A DNA stretch of 33,283 bases from positions 1-33,283 of the forward strand of contig JAQGHR010000006.1 in NCBI GenBank assembly GCA_028291545.1, written 5' to 3'. This document shows, piece by piece, positions 15,069 to 26,800 of the stretch. Source of the DNA: Planctomycetota bacterium (GTDB lineage Bacteria; Planctomycetota; Planctomycetia; Isosphaerales; Isosphaeraceae). The position numbers and the translations under genes are program-made. The notes under the pieces were generated by a model. That model ran no database searches and was not told the DNA's origin. It saw only the letters and a program-made list of their open reading frames with translations. Within the stretch, counting starts at the first letter, position 1, and every line of letters begins with the position of its first letter.

Positions 15069-16395
15069 TTAGGAACAGGCCGGGAATAACTTCCCGATCT
15101 TGCTTCGCGTATGATACCGGGCCTTCGGATCGGAGAGGGGCATCAGGGAGGCCCGCATGGACGTCTATGCAGCGGAAGTCCAACGGATGATGAAGCGGCT
15201 CTTTGCCTCGCTGAAGGAGAGTGATCGGCGACGGTATGCGGCCATCGAGGCCGCCAAACCGGGGCATGGGGGAATCGAGTACGTCGCCAGCGTCTTGGGA
15301 TGCGATCCCAAGACCATCCGGCTGGGGTTGGGGGAACTGGAAGGCGAGGACGACCTGGACACGGGTCGCTCGCGCAAAAAGGGGGCGGACGGAAACGGTT
15401 GATCGAGGGTGACCCCGCGATCGACGTCAACTTCCGGACGGTGCTCGAGGACCACACCGCGGGCGACCCGATGAGGGCCGAGGTGAAATGGACAAACTTG
15501 TCGCGGCGGCAGATCGCCAAGCGGATCGGCGCTCTGGGGACCCCGGTCAGTCGTCACGTCGTCTCCCAGCTCCTTCGCGAGCACCGATACCGGAGGCGGA
15601 AGGCGTTGAAGAAGAAGACGATGGGGCCTCGTCATCCGGATCGCGACGCCCAGTTCGAGAAGATCGCCCGCCTCAAGAAGAAGTACCTGAAGGCCGGCCT
15701 TCCCGTCATCAGCATGGACACCAAGAAGAAGGAGTTGATGGGCGATTTCTACCGCGACGGGGTGATCGACACGCAGGCGACGATCGAGACCAACGACCAC
15801 GATTTCGGCAGCGCGGGATCGGGCGTGGTGATCCCGCACGGCGTCTACGACGTGGGGCGCAACCGAGGCTTCATCCACTTGAACACCAGCCACGACACCA
15901 GCGAACTGGCCTGCGACAGCCTGGCGGCCTGGTGGGAGGATCATGGGCGGGCGGCCTATCCCCGGGCGAAGCAACTGCTGGTGTTGTGCGACGGCGGCGG
16001 CAGTAACAGCGCGTCGAGATATGTCTTCAAGGAGGGACTTCAGGAGCTGGCGAACCGGCTGGGGATCGAGATCCGAGTGGCGCACTACCCGCCGTACTGC
16101 TCGAAGTACCATCCGATCGAGCACCGCCTCTTCCCGCATGTGACCCGGGCGTGCCGTGGGGTGATCTTCCGCACGCTGGAGACGGTTCGGTACTACATGT
16201 CGAAGGCGGAAACCAGCAAGGGCCTGAAGATCGAGGTGCGCATCCTTGAGAAGGTGTATGCAACCGGATGCAAGTGCGCGGCGGGATTCAAGGAGACCAT
16301 GAAGATCGTCTTCGACAGGCTCCTTCCCAAGTGGAACTACCGGGCCGTCCCCGAGCCCATGTGAAATCGGGAGGTTATTCCCGGCCTATTCCTTA
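15069..16395 (+). mobile_element. ISAzo13-type insertion sequence, complete, with TTA target duplication
   Basis: The element proper spans 15072-16392 (1321 bp), flanked by direct repeats TTA at 15069-15071 and 16393-16395. The terminal inverted repeats are 27 bp, matching at 25 positions: left 15072-15098 starts GGAACAGGCCGGG, and the right end (complement of 16366-16392) starts GGAATAGGCCGGG. Each repeat contains a small internal palindrome (CGGGAA-TAAC-TTCCCG on the left). One transposase gene fills the element. It interrupts the TPR part of the kinase gene; deleting the element with one TTA copy rejoins the kinase frame exactly. Confidence 0.9.
15157..16364 (+). CDS. ISAzo13-family (Rhodopirellula-type) transposase, possible -1 frameshift
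   Basis: The first frame starts at ATG 15157 (MDVYAAEVQRMMKRLFASLK) and includes a helix-turn-helix-like stretch (YVASVLGCDPKTIRLGL). It stops at 15400-15402. The rest is in the -1 frame from the run AAAAAGGGGG (15376-15385) to TGA 16364. Joining there gives RKKGGGRKRLIEGDP and about 401 aa. Catalytic DDE residues appear as SMDTKKKELMGDF, LVLCDGGGSN and PIEHRLFPHV. The enzyme moves the element carrying it. The A5G5 run could support programmed -1 frameshifting or transcriptional slippage, or could hide a one-base error. The stop codon is two bases from the right inverted repeat. Confidence 0.85.
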
Positions 16396-18728
16396 GCAGA
16401 TAGACGCCCAGATCGTGACGACATCGGACCAGGAGCCGGCGGAACGGCTCCGATCCCGGGTAATCCGCCACCAGTCCCTCGTACTCCGAGACCGCTTGCC
16501 GATAGATCCCCTCGGTTGCGCCCTTCGGGCCGCCGAGCCTCTCGCCCAGCAGGGCCACGCGGTGCAATCCGTTGGCGCGGTCGCGGCGGGCGTCCGCGGA
16601 ATGGCCCCTGCCCTCGGCGAATCCCTCGTACTGCCGCTTGACCTTCCCCAGGAATGCCTTCTGCGTCCCGGTCAGCACCGGCTGGCTGGCGAGGAACTGC
16701 TCGATTACGTCGTCGGTCATGGCGTCCAGGGCCGATCGCGTGCGTTTCAGCGCGTCGGCCTCGGAGGCCCGGGCCAGGCTCGTCCTCGCCTCGGCGCGGA
16801 TGGCCTTGATGGCCAGGACCGTGCTGACCGTCGCGGCGGCGATCAGCAGCAGCGCGAAGAGGCCCGCCGTCGCCAGCGCCACGCGGTGCCTGCGCGAACT
16901 TCCCGATCCGATACATCGCCGACGGCGGCGAGGCCTCGACCGCGTCGCCGTCGAGGTGGCGGCGGATGTCGCGGGCGAACCGACTGGCCATCTCGTAGCG
17001 CCGCGTCCGGTCCTTCTCCAGGGCCTTCATCACGATCCAGTCGAGCTCCCCGCGGACGAGCTTCGTCAGGCGGGCCGGCTCCACCCTCCGGTTCGCGGCG
17101 ACCGAGGGCAGCCCCTCGCGCGACTCGCTCAGGCGCGTGCTCGGCGTCGGCGGCTCCTCCTCGCGGATGCGCCGCAGGATCTCCGAATAGGCGGCGCCCC
17201 TCAGCCTCGATCGCTCCAGGGGCGAGGTCCCCGTGAGCAGCTCGTCGAGCACCACGCCCAGGGCATAGACGTCGGTGCGGGTGTCGACGTCCATCGCCGA
17301 CAACTGGGCCTGCTCGGGGCTCACGTACTCCAGCGTCCCGACGATCATGCCGTGCTGCGTGAACAGCGAACGCTCGGTCAGCTTCTGGTCGACCGCCTTG
17401 GCGATGCCGAAGTCGATCACCTTCGGGACCGGCCTGCCGTCCTGCATCGCCACCAGGACGTTCGACGGCTTGATGTCGCGGTGGATGATCCCCTTCTGGT
17501 GCGCGTGCTGGACCGCCTCGCAGACCGGGATGAACAGCTCCAGGCGTTCCCGGGGCGTGAGGTGGACCGTGTCGCAGTACTCGGTGATGGGGACGCCCTT
17601 GACCAGCTCCATCACGAAGTAGGGGCGGCCCGACTCGGTCGCGCCGGCGTCGAGGACCTTGGCGATCGAGGGGTGGTCCATCAGGGCCAGGGCCTGGCGC
17701 TCGGCCTCGAACCGGGCGACGATCTGCTCGGTGTCCATGCCGGGCTTGATGACCTTCAGCGCCACCGTGCGGCGCAGCGGCCGCTCCTGCTCGGCCAGGA
17801 AGACGATGCCCATGCCCCCCCTCGCCGATCTTCTGGACCAACTTGTAGGGGCCGATCATGGTCCCCGCCGCCTCGACGATCGACGGGACCCGGCCCGGCG
17901 CGGTGACCGCATCCGGGCGAGGATCCACCCACGGCGCGGACGCGTCGTCCGGGGGGGCGAGTCGCCGCCCGATCCCGGCTCGAGACCCCGCGATTGCGCG
18001 GCCCGGCGCCTCAGGCGCTCCAGGTCGGCCGGGGCGAGGCGGCCTTGGTCCACCAGGACCTGGGCGAGAGACCGGCTCGCGTCGGCCCCCCACGCGAGGA
18101 TCGCCTCGGCGAGGTCGTCGCGGCTCACGAGGCCCAATTCGCAGGCCAGCAGGGCGACCCAGCCCGAGTCGCGGTCCCCTCCGAGGACCGTGGAGGTCGA
18201 GGGGCCACCCGAAGCACGGCCCCTCGGGACGTTGTTGAGCGCCAGATCGATCGCCTCATCGTGGCCGGGGAAGCGGGCGCGATATTCGTCGTCCCCGGGC
18301 GTCTCCCCTCGCGACCCGCGCAGTTCCCGCTCAGCCGCGATCAGCTCGGCGAGGAAGGCGCCGACGTCGGCGCGGTCGACCCCTCGCACGGCATCCTCGA
18401 TGCGACGGGGGCTCCCGGCGCGCCACGCCGCTTCGAAGGCGTCGCAGGCCCGATCGACCCGGATGGCCAGGGGGATCTCGCGACTGCCATCATTCAGGGT
18501 CGGCGAATCACTCATCGCGGGACTCCGGCCGGGTCGAGGGCGAGGCTCGTGGTCTTGAGGCCCGGCACCGATGGTACACGAAGGCCGCGGTCCCGTTGTG
18601 GTACGATGCCCGTCGGCCACGGAAACATCCCGGGGCGATCGACGCCCCGAAGGACACATCGACGTCCCGGCGGCCCGCGGGACATGCCCCGGCGCGATTT
18701 CCTCGACGGGGCGGATCCGGGGTGGACG

Positions 18729-19337
18729 ATGGGCGACGACGAGGGTTCGGTCACGCACTGGATCGGGGCGATGAAGGCCGGCGCCGCCGCGGGCCGGGCC
18801 GCGGACCAACTCTGGCGTCGCTATTTCGCCGACCTCGTCCGCCTCGCGCGGGGCAGGCTCGGGGCGGTGTCACGCGCGGCGGCCGACGAGGAGGACGTGG
18901 CCCTGAGCGCATTCCACAGCCTCTGCGAGGGGATGGCGGCCGACCGCTTCCCCAGGCTGGGCGGCCGCGACGACCTCTGGCGGCTGCTCGTCACAATCAC
19001 AATGCGGAAGGCGATCGATCAGATCCAGTCCCAGCGTCGCCTCAAGCGCGGCGCCGACCGGGTCGCCGACGGCATCGACGCGATCCGCGAGGCCGACCAG
19101 ATCGCCGATCCAGGCCCCGGCCCGGATCTCGCCGTCCTCCTGGCGGAAGAGTGCCGCGGCCTGATCGAGGCCCTGGAGGAAGGCAGCCTGCGCCAGATCG
19201 CCCTCTTGCGGATGGAGGGCTACACGGGGGATGAGATCGCCGAGCGGCTGGGCTGCAACCGCCGCACCGTCACCCGGAAGCTCGAGATGATCCGGCAGAG
19301 CTGGAAGTCCCACGACCCGGGTCCGGCGCCGCGGTGA
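18729..19337 (+). CDS. ECF-type RNA polymerase sigma factor (sigma A)
   Basis: 202 aa from ATG 18729 (MGDDEGSVTHWIGAMKAG), with G-rich GGGGTGG about 3 nt upstream. An ATG at 18684 would add 15 residues. The sigma-2 region is seen as LWRRYFADLVRLARGRLG and DEEDVALSAFHSLCEG, and the sigma-4 helix-turn-helix as GYTGDEIAERLGCNRRTVTR. The length fits ECF sigma factors of the planctomycete type. It would direct RNA polymerase to a regulon that cannot be inferred here. It is divergent from the broken kinase (18515) across 213 bp, an arrangement that suggests a signalling pair although the kinase is inactivated. The gene itself looks intact and ends in TGA. Confidence 0.88.
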   Translation: MGDDEGSVTHWIGAMKAGAAAGRAADQLWRRYFADLVRLARGRLGAVSRAAADEEDVALSAFHSLCEGMAADRFPRLGGRDDLWRLLVTITMRKAIDQIQSQRRLKRGADRVADGIDAIREADQIADPGPGPDLAVLLAEECRGLIEALEEGSLRQIALLRMEGYTGDEIAERLGCNRRTVTRKLEMIRQSWKSHDPGPAPR

Positions 19338-19439
19338 GGACCGGCTCCCCCGATATCATCGCCCTTTTTTCGCGGGGCATGTCCCACCATCCTCACGCTC
19401 GGGGATGACTAGGCGAGGTCGACGCCGGAATGTCCGGCG

Positions 19440-19998
19440 GGGGCGGCCGCGGCACCTCGCGACATCCACGAAAGAACATCGCCATGCTCCGCGACATCTT
19501 CCGATCGAGGGCCCGGGGGAATTCCGTCCTCGCACGCCGCGGACCCGGGACGGGGCGAGTGGTGTTCGGCGGCAGGCCGGGCTACCCTCGGCCCGACACT
19601 TCGCGATTCGATCCGAGAGGCTCCCCCCTCGACGAGCTTCATACTGAAATAGGGCCAGCCCTCGTGCTCCCCGTAGTCGTAGAGCGGCACGACCTGGGGG
19701 TGATCGAGGTTGGCGATTATCACCGCCGGGGACCCTTGCCGGCCGCACGGCCGGGGGCGGCGACGTCCGGCGAGGATGCCGACCGGGTGACCAACCGTAG
19801 CGGTTCCGCCACCCGGGAGAATTGCTCCCTCACGTCGAAGAACTCGGCCCATTCGGCGGCGTATTACGGATGCTCGGCAATCACGAGGCCGCGGTCCAGG
19901 GGCTCGCCCCGCTCGGCCGCATCGAGGCAGGCGAAGTCGATGGCGCCGAGCTGCTCGTCGCGCTCGGTGAGGTCCACGAACGGCACACCCAGGCTCAC
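19440..19998 (-). pseudogene. Second Ser/Thr kinase remnant, heavily decayed
   Basis: A GTG at 19998 overlaps the stop of the upstream sigma gene (GTGA), giving VSLGVPFVDLTERDEQLGAI then FACLDAAERGEPLDRGLVIAEHP, the usual N-terminus of planctomycete kinases. TAA at 19864-19866 interrupts it; the frame continues YAAEWAEFFDVREQFSRVAEPL. The kinase N-lobe (Gly loop and ATP-binding Lys region) is then missing. C-lobe sequence follows in another frame (VIIANLDHPQVVPLYDYGEHEGWPYFSMKLVEGG), and a third frame gives SLSDRIAKCRAEG. Beyond about 19520 only faint traces of the catalytic loop remain. This is a true pseudogene with a nonsense codon, a deletion and frameshifts, and cannot be repaired by one base change. 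Confidence 0.8.
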
Positions 19999-20627
19999 CC
20001 CGATTCGTCCTCGCGCAGCAGCACGCGGAGCCGCTTCAATCCCCGGACGATCAAGGCCCCGACGGCCCCTTCGCTTCGGCCCAGGTGCACTGCGACCACC
20101 GCGATCGAATAGCCATTCAGGTGATGCAACTCGACGGCCGTGCGCTGGTTCCCGGGTAGCCTTGCCAGGGCCCCAGCTAGCGCGAGCAGGCGCTCCTGAA
20201 GCATGGCCAAATGGATTGGTGAGGATTGCTCGCACGCCGGCCACGATCCCCGTCGATCCGATGTCCGCGTCAGGACGGCCTCCATCGCCTCCTCACGGCC
20301 CACGTCCCGCCCGGCGGTATGCAGCTTGCGCACCTCGTCGGCCAGGTTGTGGGCCAGGGCCGTGCGGAGCCAACCGGCGAGCTGTAAGTCGCCCCAGGCA
20401 CGGATCTGCTCGGCCGCCAGATGGGCCTCCAGCAAGGTTTGTTGCACCACACCCGCGAGATCGACCTTGCCGCTGAGCCGTGGATCGAGCCGCAGGCGGG
20501 CCAGCAACATGAGGAAACCCCGGTACTGCTCCATCCCGTTCCCGCGGGCGTCGGTCGTCGCGTCGGGTCCATCGTCCCTGACTTCCCGGACGCAGCCGGC
20601 CCGCCGATCAATCACGGATCGCCGCAT
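19995..20627 (-). CDS. ECF-type RNA polymerase sigma factor (sigma B)
   Basis: 210 aa from ATG 20627; an internal ATG at 20534 (MEQYRGFLMLLARLRL) matches the usual family start better and may be the real one. Sigma-2 features are LMLLARLRLDPRLSGKVDLA, VVQQTLLEAHLAAEQ and LAGWLRTALAHNLADEVRKL. The sigma-4 region is LARLPGNQRTAVELHHLNGY, then SIAVVAVHLGRSEGAVGALI. It ends REDESG with a TGA that overlaps the GTG start of the decayed kinase, so the two once formed a translationally coupled sigma-kinase operon. The sigma factor remains open. Its regulon is unknown. Confidence 0.87.
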   Translation of the reverse strand: MRRSVIDRRAGCVREVRDDGPDATTDARGNGMEQYRGFLMLLARLRLDPRLSGKVDLAGVVQQTLLEAHLAAEQIRAWGDLQLAGWLRTALAHNLADEVRKLHTAGRDVGREEAMEAVLTRTSDRRGSWPACEQSSPIHLAMLQERLLALAGALARLPGNQRTAVELHHLNGYSIAVVAVHLGRSEGAVGALIVRGLKRLRVLLREDESG

Positions 20628-20867
20628 CAGCGTTGGAACTTATTGGCGGGATGACCGACATTTTACGCTTTTTGCAATTGATGCGTAGGATTCGCGTCCC
20701 GGACACGCTTACGCCTTTAGGGAGGATCGCGGTGGTGACGCCGACGGATCGATCCCGTCCCGCGATCCCGCAATTAATGTAGAGCGATGGGTGGGGGGGG
20801 GGCAATGTACCGTTTCCCCGAAACCACCCACGGACCGTCGTCGGCCCACACCATCCCGGAGTTAACG

Positions 20868-23800
20868 ATGCCCCTAAAATCCTGGCGGCGCGGTGTCTTC
20901 AGCGGAACGCGTAGGCAGCGACGCGGCATCGACCCGCCGCGTCCTGAGGGGCTGGAGCGCCGGGTCCTCCTCTCGACCGTGACCTGGATCGGTGGGTCCG
21001 GAAGTTGGGGCGCCGCAGCGAACTGGCAGGACGATCTGCTGGCGCATCGGCTGCCCGGGCCGGCCGACGAAGTGGTCATCGACCAGGCGGGGGCCTCCGT
21101 GGCACATGTGGCGGGATCCGATACGATCGCCAGCCTCACCGGCAACAACCCGCTGACGCTCTCGGGCGGATCGCTGACCATCGGCGGCTCCCTCCGAATG
21201 TCCAATGGCAATCGCCTGACGCTCGCCGGCGGTCGGCTCGCCGGCGCGAGGGTCGCCGAGGGCACGACGATCGTCGGGACGGGCTCGGGGGGGACGCTCG
21301 ACGGCGTGACGCTCGACGGCACGTTCGACATGTCGGACCCGGGCGTGCGCAGCGTGACGGTCGTCAATGGCCTGACCGTTAACGGCAGCCTGCTGGTCGG
21401 CAAGGCGTCCAGCTCGGGGGGTGACTTCGGCACGGTCTACCTGTCGGGCTCCCAGACGATCGGCGGCACGGGCCAGGTGGTCTTCGGCGCGAATCCCCGG
21501 AACGTCCTGCAGCCGTCGGTCCAGGACGCGACCCTCACCTTTGGCTCGGGCCTGAGGATCCGTGGCGGCAGTGGTATTGTGGACCCGGCAGGCTACCGGG
21601 CGACCTTCGTCAACCAGGGCACGGTCCAGGCCGACGTCGCGGGCGGCCAGATCAGCGTCAATCTGGGGAATGCCGGCCGCAACGAGGGGACCATCAAGGC
21701 CCTCAACGGGGCCGTCCTGACCGTGACCGGCACCGGCTGGACCAATGCCGGGACCCTGGCCGAGACCTTCTCGGCCCTGGTCCTCGGCGGCACCTACACG
21801 ACGGTGGGCCTCGGTCACATCGTCCGCGTCGGCGGCCTGGTGAACCTGGAGGGGACCCTGAATAACACCGGGGCCACGCTCGCGCTGGACGACACCAGCG
21901 GCTCCTGGAACCTGACGCGCACGACGATCCTCGGCGGGACGATCGCCACGACGGGGTCCGCCCGGCTCTACTCGGCCTACCCGGCCGGCGCGACGCTCGA
22001 CGGCGTGACGATCGCCGCCGGGGCGACGGTCGTCACCGCCGCCGACGGCTTCGGGCCGCTCTCCGTCCGCAACGGGCTACGGCTGGACGGCACGATCGTC
22101 GTCGGCGACCCGGTGGCGGGGGCCCATTACGGCTTCGTGACCTTCCTGGGCAGCCAGACCATTGACGGGTCGGGCCAGATCCTCATGGGCACCCGCGGGG
22201 TCGACACGCTGACGACCGACGACGGCGGGACGACGACCCTCGGCCCGGCGTTGACGGTACGGGGCAAGGTGGGGAACCTGGTGGCCAACGGGGCGACCTC
22301 ACGCTTCGTGGTCCGGGGGACGGTGCTGGCCGACGTACCCGGCGGGCAGATCAGCGTCGACCTGGGCAACGGGGGCCGCATCGAGGGGACGGGCACGGTC
22401 AAGGCACTCAACGGCGCCACGCTAAACCTCACCGGCACCGGCTGGACCAATGCCGGGACCCTGGCCGAGACCAGCTCGACGCTGAACCTCGGGGGGACAT
22501 TCACCACGACGGGGCTGGGGTTCGTCGATGCCCTGGGCGGGGCCGTGCGGTTCACGGGGACTCTGACCAACAACGTGCCGCTCGTGCTTGACGGAGCCGG
22601 CGCCGGGCAGTACTTCCTCGCGGGGGGTACCATAAAGGGGGGGCGAATTCTCACCCCCAACGGCGGCTCTCTAGTGGCCTTCGGCGTGGCCAACACGCTG
22701 GACGGTGTGACCCTGGCGGGCACGATCGTGCTGGGCAACACCGTCGGCGCGTCGATGGCGATGGTCCACGGGCTGACGCTGGACGGGGGCACGATCCGGA
22801 AGTTCGGAACCGGCACGCTGAACGTCTCCGGGAGCCAGACCCTCGGGGGCACCGGCACGGTGGACTTTGCCGACAACGTGGCCGGCGGCGGGCTGGTCGT
22901 GCCTGTGGCGTCCGACACGCTGACGATCGACATCGGAGTCTCGATCGGCGGCTTCGGCGGCCGGGTCGGCAGCATCGGAGCCATCCACAACCTCGGGACG
23001 ATCGCGGCCGATCTGAGCGGCGAGATCGTCGTCTACGGGTTGACCAACATCGTCGGCGGCACGCTGACGGGGGGCATCTACCGGGCGAGCGACGGCGGCA
23101 TCCTGCGACTACGGGGCACCAGCATCGTGACCCTCGCCGCAGACCTGACGCTCGACGGGGCCGGGTCGCGGATCTACGGAGACGTCCTCAACATTTCCGC
23201 CCTGACGAACCTTGCCGCCGTCTCGGCGGGCGGGCGCCTGACGCTCCGGGGCGGGGCCTTGCTGGCGACGGCCGCCCTGAGCAATGCGGGGGCCGTCGTC
23301 GTCGATGGGACCGGTGCTCTGCGACCGACGTCGTACACGCAGACGTCCGGTTCGACAACCCTCAGCGGTGATGGCGGCCTCGGCCCGGCGGCTCCCGCGG
23401 CGCCGATCAGCGTTCTCATCCAGGGCGGGACGGTCCTCGGAAATGGGCGGCTCGACGCCAACGTGACGAATGCCGGGACGGTCGCTCCGGGCATGCCCCT
23501 GGGCCGGCTGTTCATCCGCGGCACTTACACCCAGACGGCCACCGGGGTCCTCGACCTGGAAGTCGGCGGTTCGACGCTCGGCCTGGACTTCGACCGGCTC
23601 GACGTGACCAGCACGGCGGCCCTCGGCGGCACGCTGCGTGTGAGCCTCGTCAACGGGTTCGGCCCGCACAAGGGGCAGATCTTCGACGTCGTGGCCGCTG
23701 CCGCCGTCTCGGGGGAATTCGCCACGCGGATCTTGCCGCAGAATGCCGGCCAGCCCGTGTTTCTTACCCTGGCGGATGCGACGATGTATCATCTCGTCTC

Positions 23801-26800
23801 CCAGACCTCGGCCCCCGATCTGGCGGTTCAGAGCATCACGGCGCCGGCGCTGGGCGGCCCTGGCCAGTCCGCGACGATCACCTACATCGTGACAAACCAC
23901 GGCACGGTGCCGGCAACCGGCTCCTGGACCGACTCGGTCTACCTCTCGACCGACATGACCCTCTCGGCCGATGACCTGCTCCTGGGCCGCGTGGTCCACT
24001 CGGGCGACCTGACCTATGGCCGGACGTATCAGGGGACCTTGACGGCGCCTCTGCCCGGAGTCTCCGACGGCACCTATCGCGTCCTCGTCGTCGCCGACAG
24101 CCGCCTGGAGGTGTCCGACGAGGACCGCGGAAACAATGTCGCGGTCGCGGCGGCGGCGCTGCCCGTGCGGGCGCCGACCCTTGCCGTCGGCTCGGTCGTC
24201 ACGGGGACCCTCGCCAGCGGCCAGGACGTCTATTACCGGGTGAACGTGGCGCCTGGAAGCAGCGTGCAGCTGTCGGCCGACTTCGGCGTCGCGTCCGAGG
24301 CCGAGCTATTGATCCGCTACGGGGCGTCGCCTTCCCTCTCCGATTACGACCTGTCGGCGGACGGGCCGACGGGGCTGCACGCCGTGATCCCGCTGCCGGC
24401 GGGCATCGGCGGGCCGTACTACGTGCGGCTTCACGGGCTCGCCGGAGCCGGGGCCGGCCGGCCGTTCACCCTTCACGCCGAGTCGTCCCCATTCGAGGTG
24501 ACGGCGATCGACTCGACAAGCGGCGGAAATCAGGGATCCCAGACCGTCCGCGTGACCGGTTCCGGCTTCACCGCCAGTACGACGGCGACGCTGCGGGGCA
24601 GCACCAGCGAGCGCGGAGCCTCCCTGATCGCGTTCGTGGACACCAACCACCTCGTGGCGACCTTTGACCTCAACGGCCTCACCCCCGGCAGCTACATGGT
24701 GGAACTGACCGAGGGTTTGCAGAACGCCGCCGCGGCTATCCCCTTCCTTGTGATCGGTGGACCGTCTGCTCCCTTTCTCTCGACGCTCGTCATCGTTCAA
24801 TCCCAGAGTCGCGTCGGCCTGCCGATTGTCGCCAACTTCCGGATCACCAACTACGGGGACAATGACGCCCAACTCCCCACGTACCTGTTCGCCGCCAGCC
24901 GATCGGCCCCGGAATCCGCCTACTTCCCGTCGGTCCTGCTACCCGGTCACAGTTTCGTCGAGTTCGGATCGATCTTCGTCCCGTCCCCTTCGGGCAATCA
25001 CTTCATACACGAATACAAGCTCGGCACGATCCCGAACAGTGCGCAGATTGACTGGTCGCTGGTCCGGGAGTCGAGCCGGCCACCGACGATCCCCGCCGGG
25101 GTCTGGGCCGTGATCTGGGCGAACTTCAGCGCCGCCGTCAAGCTGACGGCCGGCGAACTGGACGCGACCCTCCAGGCCGATTCGGCCTACTTCGCACGGC
25201 TCGGGACACCCGTTACCGACACGGCGACCCTCCTGAACTTCGAGCTTCAGAAGGCCTCCGCCATCGGCCCCGTGCCGACGCTCGGCGGCGCCGTGGACCT
25301 GTCGGTGTCCGAGCCGGGCCCCTCATTGACCTTTGCCCGGACCTTCGTGCAATCCATCGCCGGTCGCAACGCCCCGGGCAGCCTGGGGCTGGGCTGGGTG
25401 TCCAACTGGGACATTGCCGCGACCTCCGATCCGGTCAAAGGCAACATCTTCCTCCAGCAGGGCCCCCTGACGCGCCTGTTCCTGCGACAGCGGGACGGGT
25501 CCTACCGAGGGACCGGCTCGGATCATGCCGCCCTGGTCTTCGTGGGCGATCATCTGACGCTCCGCGAGCTGGACGGTACGTTGACGACCTTTCTGCCGAA
25601 CGGGCGGCTCAAGTCGGTCGAGGACCCCAACGGGAACCGCATTACCGCCAGTTACACAGGCACCCAGATGACGAGCCTGAAGCACTCCAACGGCGACCGC
25701 ATGACGCTCGCCTACGACACGAGCGATCGGCTAATCCGCGTGACCGATCCATTCGGCCGGTCCGTTGCCTACAACTACGACGCCTCGGGCCAACACCTCC
25801 TTGACGCCGCCACGTCCCGCGGTTTGTACGCCTATGGCTACGTGACGGGCCAGGGCGCCGCCCGCCAAAACGCCCTGGCCTCGATCGCCTTCCCGGACGG
25901 CAACCAACTGGCGATGTCTTACGACGTGCAGGGACGGCTGACGCGCATGGACGACGGCAGCAACCCGCTGACCTTCGCCCCGCTGACGACCGGCGGCTAT
26001 ACCGTCACCGACGGCGCCGGGGCGACGAGCACGATCCTCCTCGGCGTCAGCGGCCAGCCGGTCTCCCTGCGGGATCCGTCGGGAAACATCCGGACGATCC
26101 GATATACCTCCGAGGGGAAGCCCGACCTGGTGACCGCCCCCGACGGCGCGTCCTCGGCGATCCGCTACGATGCCGCCGGCAACCCGGTCGGCGTGCTCGA
26201 CACGCTCGGCAACGCGACGCGATCCACCTACGACCCGCAATTCAACCGGCTGTCGAGCTTCCAGGACGCGCTGGGGTCGACCACGAGCTTCGCCTACGAT
26301 GCCCGCGGCAACCCCGCGGCGATCTCCTACGCCGACGGCCGCGGTCCGACGTACCAGGTTGACGCCCAAGGGCAGTTTACCGAGGCCGGGAACGCTCGGG
26401 GCCAGGCGGCCCATTATGTCTACAATGGTCGCGGCCAGATCATCGAGGCGGACTACGTCGATGGTGTGACGACCTTCACCTACGACGCCCACGGCAACCT
26501 GCACACGGCTGCGGACGCGGGCGGAACGACGACCTTGACGTATGACGCCGCCGACCGGCTGACGGGCGTGTCGTACCCCGAGGGCACGTCGCTCGGGTAC
26601 ACCTACGACGCGGGCGGGCGGAAGACCCGGACGGTCGATCAATCCGGGTTCGCCACGAACTATGCCTACGATGCGGCCGGACGCCTGGCCCGCATCACGG
26701 ACGGCTCCGGCGCCCTCGTCGCGGCCTATCTGTACGATGCGGCCGGCCGGCTCGCCGAGAAGGACCTCGGCAACGGGACGTACACGACCTACAGCTACTT

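Larger units (their letters stand above)
13870..18515 (-). pseudogene. Planctomycete Ser/Thr kinase with TPR-like tail, broken by indels and an IS insertion
   Basis: The start is ATG 18515 (MSDSPTLNDGSREIP). The pieces read in order: an N-terminal helical region (LALLACELGLVSRDDLAEA-like), [15 protein letters not shown], then [16 protein letters not shown] (ATP-binding Lys), [12 protein letters not shown] (catalytic loop), VIDFGIAKA (metal-binding Asp), YVSPEQAQ, a membrane segment ([20 protein letters not shown]) and TPR-like helices (SYNGLGLAYRKQDRMEEAEQ, AEAYNNLAIM). Breaks: a C7 run at 17951-17957, a G7 run at 17815-17821 (one G too many for GEGG-MGIVF), a GC contraction at 16892-16897, and an ISAzo13-type insertion at 15072-16392. 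Removing the IS plus one TTA copy restores GVYLLRTGNVKAGEL in frame. Homology fades near 13870, so the original C-terminus is unclear. It would have been a membrane-anchored signalling kinase. It is divergent from an ECF sigma gene. Confidence 0.85.

Noticed and set aside
19338..19400. T6 run after sigma A (CCCTTTTTTCGCGGGG) as an intrinsic terminator
   Set aside because: The T-run sits inside rather than after a stem, and no good hairpin precedes it.
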